The notes below the pieces were generated by a model. That model was not told the origin of the DNA and ran no database searches. It saw only the letters and a program-made list of their open reading frames with translations. Shown here in pieces: positions 57,624-64,000 of a DNA stretch of 64,000 nt. The DNA lies in contig NC_045138.2 in NCBI RefSeq assembly GCF_008831285.2, positions 40,477,115-40,541,114 of the forward strand, in the 5' to 3' direction. The DNA is from Nymphaea colorata (taxonomy: Eukaryota; Streptophyta; Magnoliopsida; Nymphaeales; Nymphaeaceae). A program made the translations under genes and the position numbers. Numbering within the stretch: the stretch's first letter is position 1; each line of letters begins with the position of its first letter.

Positions 57624-57629
57624 AATAAA
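57624..57629 (+). terminator. Probable poly(A) signal of the WD40 gene
   Basis: AATAAA 320 bp past the stop codon, after a T-rich 3' UTR that includes a 20-plus T run at about 57331-57352. Confidence 0.45.
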
Positions 57630-57639
57630 TTGTACTTGG

Positions 57640-58500
57640 TCAAATTTCCTCAAAACTGCAGGCGTTTCTTTTTCTTTAGATTGTTCTTGCTCCTTCATCA
57701 ACCAATCCTTATCAACTATTACTCTCAGAAAAAGCTCAGCCAACGCAATGATCAGATTGAACTTGATTTTGCATCTTTATACAAGTCGCAGTCAATTTTG
57801 GAGAGAGGACCTAATCATGAAGTTGAAGTGAAACGCACACAAGGGAGGAAGGAAAGCAGTTGCTTGCTGGGTTGGTTTGGTTGCCACTTGCCATGTCAAA
57901 GAATCAACCATGGTTTTTCTCTCTCACCTCCGGCGTACCTTTTTAAGTTGGCATCTTCCGGATAAAGTCTGCGTGGGGTTTAAGCCCTCGTCCTTTGTTA
58001 GTCACTAATGAAGATATATACAACAAAAAATACGCTCTGATGGAGCTCTAACTTTCAATTACAGGCTCACAGAAAGAACTTCAAGAGACTCAACCTGAAC
58101 GCATCTCGTGCGATTCCTTTTCCACTCCTCTTGAGCCAGTTTTCAATTTTCTGCAAATTCAAGCAGTTACAGCCACAATTGAGAACGTGTTCCTTCTATC
58201 TGTTCCAAAGCATGTCTTCTAGACGACGGTCACCGTTCCTCCCATTGTGTTTCATTTCGTTTCATGTCTTACATATAAACGAAACGACCACATGAAATGC
58301 GTCTTTCCAACACTTGTCCAGCACCTTATCCGAGCAACGTTGGTGATGCCACCACCTAAACCTTTGAGTGAGGTCAGTGGGAAGATTATTGCTCCTGCCA
58401 AATTTGTAAAGAGAAAGAGACTTTAATTGAAAAGTTGCAGCGTTTCAGCCATGTAAAACATTTCTTTCAACCCTGAATGAAAAAAATCGCATCATCTGAT
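57640..58500. other. Intergenic, no supported gene
   Basis: Mixed-composition spacer. The open frame 57585-57965 has no recognisable domain and begins in the 3' UTR of the WD40 gene. Confidence 0.5.
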
Positions 58501-58544
58501 CGTCGGCATAGAAAGTAGAGGAGAGAAGGGGGTGAAGACTACCA

Positions 58545-59205
58545 ACTGATGGGACCTTGATGTGCTTCGTCTAAATGCAGGCGGGTCGCCTTGTCTGATT
58601 CCCCTACGAGGAGAGAACCATGCACCCGGCGGACGTCACTGAGGCAACCGTGGCCATAATTTTCCTGACCATTCCACGGAAAACCCCAAATGAAGAAGGG
58701 CCTGCTCCAAGAATCGCCGGTCCACCCTGTCCTAAGCCTTGCTAAGATCAATTTTGATACAAGCAGTCTTAGCCTTGCTGGGGCTGAACTGGTGAATGAT
58801 CTCCAGGCTAAGTAAGAAACTATCCTGAATCAGGAACTGCGCAGTCAATTTCCGCGTCTGAAATGGGGCTCAGGAAGCAGTTGTTCTCCTCAGCCGAAAC
58901 TATAGGTCCCCCGGCACTGGTGGCAGAGAGCTCTCCAGTCGACCGGACGTCACAGAGGAGCTCAGTGAAATATTTCGTGCATGCTCCAAAAATAACAGAC
59001 GGATCATAGAGCACCGCTCCACCGTCCTGAATACAGTGATTCTTCTTCCTCCTCCTCCTCCCTTAAGCCGCCGCGTGAAAGAACTTGGTGTTTCTAAGCC
59101 ACTGAAAATGGTTTTTGAATTCAACAAATTGAACAAAGGATTAGAAGATCGGTTGATAGAATGGGAACAGGATTCATGCGTGCATGTTATCAAGCTAAAA
59201 TCAGA
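58545..59205 (-). pseudogene. LINE (L1-type) reverse transcriptase fragment
   Basis: Minus-strand readings, in order: WLRNTKFFHAAA, VLYDPSVIFGACTKYFTELL, AEENNCFLSPISDAEIDCAV, LSLEIIHQFSPSKAKTACIK, IDLSKA then DRVDRRFLEQALLHLGF, and RRGIRQGDPPAF. This is the characteristic run from the pre-RT region to RT motifs of plant L1 LINEs. There are several frameshifts and stops (one replaces the Tyr of the KAYDRV motif). The polymerase YADD box, the endonuclease part and the 3' end are absent. Confidence 0.82.
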
Positions 59206-59259
59206 TTTCGGTCAAAATTACAGGCGACTCGAATCAACTAATGAAGACAAACTTTAATC

Positions 59260-60595
59260 GAAAATTAAAGGCCCAACATATTCTTTAAGGATGTGTTTGG
59301 TAGCCTTAAATCTCATGTCCGTGACTGGTATGGAATTCCTTTTACATGGGATCCACAGAGGATTTGGGATCTTCAGTATATGGCCAAAACGTCATATTAA
59401 TTTAAGGTTGGATGGGGAGGGTTTCTGACCTATAAATGCTCGGATTGAGATTCCTAGAGACCTCAAATCACCTCGGAACTCAAGAGAAAACTGATTATTA
59501 CAGTTGGAAAAGTGGCCATGTTCACCATTTAAATGCACGACTACGACGAAAATCCACTAGATTATCGTCACTCTCAATGTTGGAAATCAAGCTATGACAA
59601 TCCCTTGATTAACTCTTTTCTCTTTCTTGATTCTTTGTTGATAATCACCAATTTCACCAGTTTATAAAAAATAAAAAGTTGAAAACAAATTACTTAAACC
59701 GACCACACTTATCACGTAGGAAGCGTTTCCGGACTGGGTAACAAATCACAGAAGCAAGTGGGTTTTTCCTATTTCTTTCGATTTTTGTTTTGCTTTTTCT
59801 GTTCTACACTAGTAAAAAAACCGCCGGTTGCCGGCCGCTGCCATTCTCAACCACTCTATCTCTCCACACCAGGGGTGTCATTGGATTCTTTTTTCGCTCA
59901 CCAGCACTGTCATTGGTGGTTTCTAGTTTTTCCTTTCCCATGAATGTTTGATGAGAAATCAATGGCAAGCATGACATGTGACAGTAGTTCCCGTTCACAT
60001 GCTTCTTCTTTATCATCCTGATTTTCTTAGTTTCCATAAGGCCATGACAGCTGAAAATATGTGAGTATCTGATCAATCAAATCCTCAAAGTCACAGCTAC
60101 CAGCAAATTCCAACTCTTTATGTCTGGATTCACCTTGTTTTGGAACCACCAAAAAAATGAGATATGACGGACAAAACAAATCCACATGATTCAAAAGCAG
60201 CAAGATTCAATAGTCTAATCTGGTGCCCATTTTTTAGCTCAAAAAGTCGCATGAGTTGCATGAAAAGACAACCACTGGTGGAGCCACATCTGAGCGAGGA
60301 TATAAAATAAGCCCATGCACTTTCCAGAACTCACAATGTGGTTTCAATCTAAAAAAGCCCTTATAAATGGGTTCAACATGGTTGATTTTAATAGAAAATC
60401 TACCGGAAATGATCTTTATACATGACCAACTAAAATCGTAGATAATTTGATTTGTATGTATAATAGGCACACATGCCAGACGCTAGTGTGATGGGCTCTA
60501 CTAATTCTGGCATGAGTGGTTAAGTAGTCTCTGCTGCTTAGTGATGGAAAAGTTAAGACCTGATCTGGGTCCAGAGTTTATTAATATGACTTTAT
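59260..60595. other. Intergenic, no supported gene
   Basis: Unique AT-rich sequence with short ORFs on both strands (59758-59943, 59804-60076, 60234-60470) lacking recognisable domains. Confidence 0.5.
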
Positions 60596-60600
60596 AATCA

Positions 60601-61012
60601 GATAGGGCTGTACAACGAGTCCAGCTATGAGTTATTATGACTCGAACTCATTTGTTTAAGCTCAAGTCGAGCTTGACTCATTTGTAAATGAATCAAGCTC
60701 GAGTTTAATTGAAAACTCTAGCTTATATGCGAGTCGAGTTATTAAAGATACATGAAGTCAACTCGAGAAACTCGAGTAAGCTCGTTTAATCTAGGTTATC
60801 TTTTTTTTTCGTAATTTTTAATTTTAAAACTAAAAAAAATGATAAAGACAAATGGGTAGTTAGTAAAACAAGTCAGGCTCGAACTGGGACTCAGTCTATC
60901 TAGTCGAGCTCCTACTAATCTTATACAGCTCGACTTGAGCTCAAGCTGAGCAAGATACAAGTCGAGTCAAATTGAGCTGACCGAGTTCGAGCTTGACTTG
61001 GCTCGTGTCCAG
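60601..61012. mobile_element. Possible non-autonomous DNA transposon (CTCGAG-rich)
   Basis: About 410 bp packed with GAGCTCGA/CTCGAGT-type motifs in both orientations (AAGCTCAAGTCGAGCTTGA, AACTCGAGAAACTCGAGTAAG, GAGCTCAAGCTGAGC). The edges TAGGGCTGTACAACGAGTCC and (complement of the right end) CTGGACACGAGCCAAGTC form an imperfect terminal inverted repeat. This composition is common in plant hAT-type MITEs. I could not fix a target duplication. Confidence 0.4.
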
Positions 61013-62225
61013 TCATTAAATCAGATTCTCCCAACAGATCTAGATTTGGATTTGGATTTGGACTTTGCAACACCCCATGTGTACGACAGGGACTTGAGAA
61101 TTATACCATGATAATCGTTTTATATGTCTATTTATCATATGTCCTGGTTGGAAGACTTTTTTTGTGCATCATATGTTGGAAGTAATTAAGATTTAATGCA
61201 TTATCCCATTACTTATATGAGTGGAGGTTGTGTGACGGAAAGAATTTGTTGCAACCCAGACGATAGCTAGCGATGTCAATGGATCAAGATTTGGATTGAA
61301 TATCTGATCCAACTGCTTCAGAAAAAAAAAATGATGTGGAGAAAGAATACTATTTGGTTAAGAAATAGATCAGATTTAGATTCAAGAAACGACATCCGAT
61401 CATATCCACATATTGAGCTCTATGTTTAAGTATATATCCAATGGAATAATAAGCATATTAATATAGCCATTCGAAAGTAGATTATTAGCATATATATATG
61501 ATTATGTGAGAAGTAGACGTTGCCTCTACTCAACAGATAATTAGTAGATATTTCTTGTCTTTGTGGAAGATTGAGATTCATCAAGTGCTGTCCCCAAGTT
61601 TCTCCCAACCAGAAAGGAGATGGGAAAGAGAACAACACCCAACAAACAAGTGCTAAAGTTGGGCACGAAAATTCTATATCGGAAGAGTTTCGAAGAGAAA
61701 ATATCGAACAAAGATGATGTCGTAACTTCTGGCTTGTCATAAAGGGAAAGCATGATAGTGGGAATGCTTCTAACCTCTTGATGTGGGGAGCAGTTTGCCG
61801 TGGCCCGTGCCACACAACATTTTTCAATTTGACGAGAAATCCTTTGAATCCATCCCACCTAATCAAATTCCAAACAAGATTTTCTTTGGCGCTAAAGTTT
61901 TGGGGTTATCTGAAAAGTTATGAACTTACGCCATTTTTTCTAGTTCTAAACCTATAAAGACTTTTTATCTTAAATTGATCTCACTAGTTACAATGTCTAA
62001 TCAGCTCTTTGAATTTTTTATATAACATGGTTGCTAATCCTGGAACTCGGACAAGTGACTCGTCCCTAGAATCACTTGGGTAGGTTGTTTGGATATATAT
62101 ATAAGTAACGTTAGGTGGTGAGCAGAAGAAGTATTTCATCATAGTATAAACTTCATCTTTTCTCCTATTTCTCAAGGTTTCAAGCTTGCTTGAACAAGTA
62201 GTGATTTTTCAAATTTATAACAGTA
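61013..62225. other. Intergenic, no supported gene
   Basis: AT-rich spacer. The minus-strand open frames 61426-61866 and 61541-61858 overlap in different frames and show no recognisable family. Confidence 0.5.
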
Positions 62226-62325
62226 AGGAATATATTTGTAATTTTTGTCAATATAATATATTTTAAGGAATATATTTGTAATTTTTGTCAATATAATATA
62301 TTTGTAACTTTTGTCAATATATTAA
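62226..62325. repeat. About 43-bp AT-rich tandem repeat
   Basis: AAGGAATATATTTGTAATTT TTGTCAATATAATATATTT-type units occur twice, plus a shorter third copy. Confidence 0.75.
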
Positions 62326-62693
62326 AAAACAACCGGCTACTTCAACCATTTTAGGTTGTTTTTTTTTTCTAAGAATCCAACCAAATCTAAATTGAAATTG
62401 GATTGTAAAAAATGTTGAGGAATAACTGTCGTACTTCTTTCATAAATTGGATTCTTTGGCATGTCTTTGTGTATGAGGATGTCCATTTTGTTATTCGGCT
62501 ACGCACCGTCTTTTGTTTGTTGTTGTTGGGTGACTCAGTTGCTCAGTCTATCAACACTCTCATCACCCTTTTATTTTGTTTTATTGTACTGCTTTATTGT
62601 ATATTTTTTTTTGTATTTTGTTGTTGTGGTTTGTTTTTATATCTAGAAGACTTTTTGTTTCTAAATTTTTTTATGTTTTTTCATTATGTTGGC

Positions 62694-62841
<148 letters not shown>

Positions 62842-62849
62842 AAATCGAC

Positions 62850-64000
62850 TTCTATTTCATTTTTTTTAAATCCAACCCTACAAATGCCATGCTATATGCC
62901 ATTGGCTAATTTAATATGGTGGAAAAGGTCATTTGAATCGATCAACACTAACATTGTTATCGATAAAAAATACACAGTAGTAAAGTAGAAAATTTTGAGA
63001 AAATAATCATTTATAATAATTAAATTAGCACGACTTGGTTGACACTGATTATTCACCGGGAAGAACCGCTTGACTTAGGCGATGACTTGGGCGAGTCGTT
63101 TGACTTGGATGAGTTAACTCATACACGGGAGGCCCTTATTTTCCGATCAAGACCCCCAAGTCCAACCAAGTCAGCGAGTCAACTCGTAACCACGGGATCG
63201 AGCTATCAATTGGTAACCTCGGAAATAATAAAAAACTAGGTCTTAACTTTTTAAGATAAAATTTAAAAGAGCTACCCATTAACAGAAAACATTAATTTTG
63301 AATATAAAATCATAAAAAATATACAAGCGTGTCTAAAAGGTTATGCAATTAAATACAAAAAAACAGCGACGTTAAAATCAATCATGAATCGGTCCCATTG
63401 ATTGATAAGATACTGATCAAAAGAGAACAAGCGTCCGGTAATTAAGTAATTTTAAACTTTAAATTTCTTTATATGTTTGAAATTAGTTGATTTTAACATC
63501 ATAAAAGAAAATCACCCAATAGGGACTGATGAGCATTTTCTCAAGGTTTTAAAAAAAAAGAAAACGATGGAAACGAATACTTACAACATTTATGTTCCAG
63601 CTTAGTTAGCAAAATAATTATCTTTTATAAATGTGGCAGACACCACAAGTGAAATTAACTAGGGAATAGTTTTAAACTAAAGAAAACCATAAGCGTCAAA
63701 GTTTATTTCCACTTCTCTTTATTAAATGTTTAACACCTAGCAGTAAAAGAAAAATGTCTAAACTGTATTAAACGTTAGTTGATATTATCTGATTTACAAA
63801 TGGATGGTGATAAATGTTTTACTATAATTTTTGGGTAAGATTCATAAAACACTTCTAACTACCAAACGATCCATTAAGTTCACATCTAAAACTTAACAAA
63901 TCTGTAGATTTTAAAAAGCCGGTTAGCGGCTACTTTCTATCCCTTTCATAGAAAGGAGCCCTTGTAATTATATACATTTAATTATATTGGAATCTGCTCA
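62850..64000. other. Intergenic to window end, no supported gene
   Basis: AT-rich. 63039-63239 is a less AT-rich island with repeated GACTTGG/GAGTC motifs (probably an old repeat), and 63245-63310 resembles 53755-53825. Confidence 0.5.

Overview
This is a stretch of an AT-rich flowering-plant nuclear genome. The evidence is GT-AG introns, Ty1/copia, LINE and CACTA-like transposon remains, long dinucleotide microsatellites, a plant nsLTP-like gene family, a GH17 glucanase pseudogene, a plant-type multi-exon folylpolyglutamate synthase (FPGS) and an intronless JINGUBANG-type WD40 gene. The sequence does not let me name the species.

Region 1 (1-33.8 kb) is a decayed tandem segmental duplication carrying small secreted cysteine-rich lipid-transfer-protein-like (nsLTP-like) genes. 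Unit A (1 to about 15.06 kb) and unit B (about 17.22 to 29.1 kb) share the same order: LTP promoter, LTP exon 1, intron, short exon 2, copia gag fragments, a LINE-like tail, CACTA-like sequence, a copia RNaseH-LTR-PBS-gag junction, and the end of a GH17 beta-1,3-glucanase pseudogene. A partial unit (about 15.23-17.19 kb) lies between them, and a more diverged unit with a dead LTP copy lies at about 31.1-33.8 kb. Two LTP copies look intact (7192-8260 and 18786-20071). Their real C-terminus is in a tiny second exon 0.7-0.9 kb downstream, which ORF calling misses. A structurally complete but coding-dead Ty1/copia element (191-5787, minus strand, TSD GTGAA) inserted into unit A after the duplication, because unit B keeps the empty site.

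Region 2 (34.6-50.7 kb) is a complete FPGS gene on the plus strand. It has 15 coding exons and 562 codons, plus a probable 5' leader intron. A GC-rich patch with an unrecognised 140-codon ORF lies upstream and may be its leader exon. Several introns carry tandem repeats and microsatellites.

Region 3 (50.7-64 kb) is mostly intergenic. It holds one intact intronless WD40 gene (56018-57304), a dead LINE reverse-transcriptase fragment on the minus strand (about 58.5-59.2 kb), a probable non-autonomous DNA transposon (about 60.6-61.0 kb) and a very long (TA)n tract at 62.7 kb.

The genes do not form a pathway. FPGS is folate metabolism, the LTPs are secreted lipid-binding or defence-type proteins, and the WD40 gene is a likely signalling scaffold. 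I found no CRISPR array, rRNA gene or convincing intact tRNA gene, and no clearly new molecular system. The strongest unusual observations are the layered history of the LTP array, the hidden LTP exon 2, and the retroelement junction structures.
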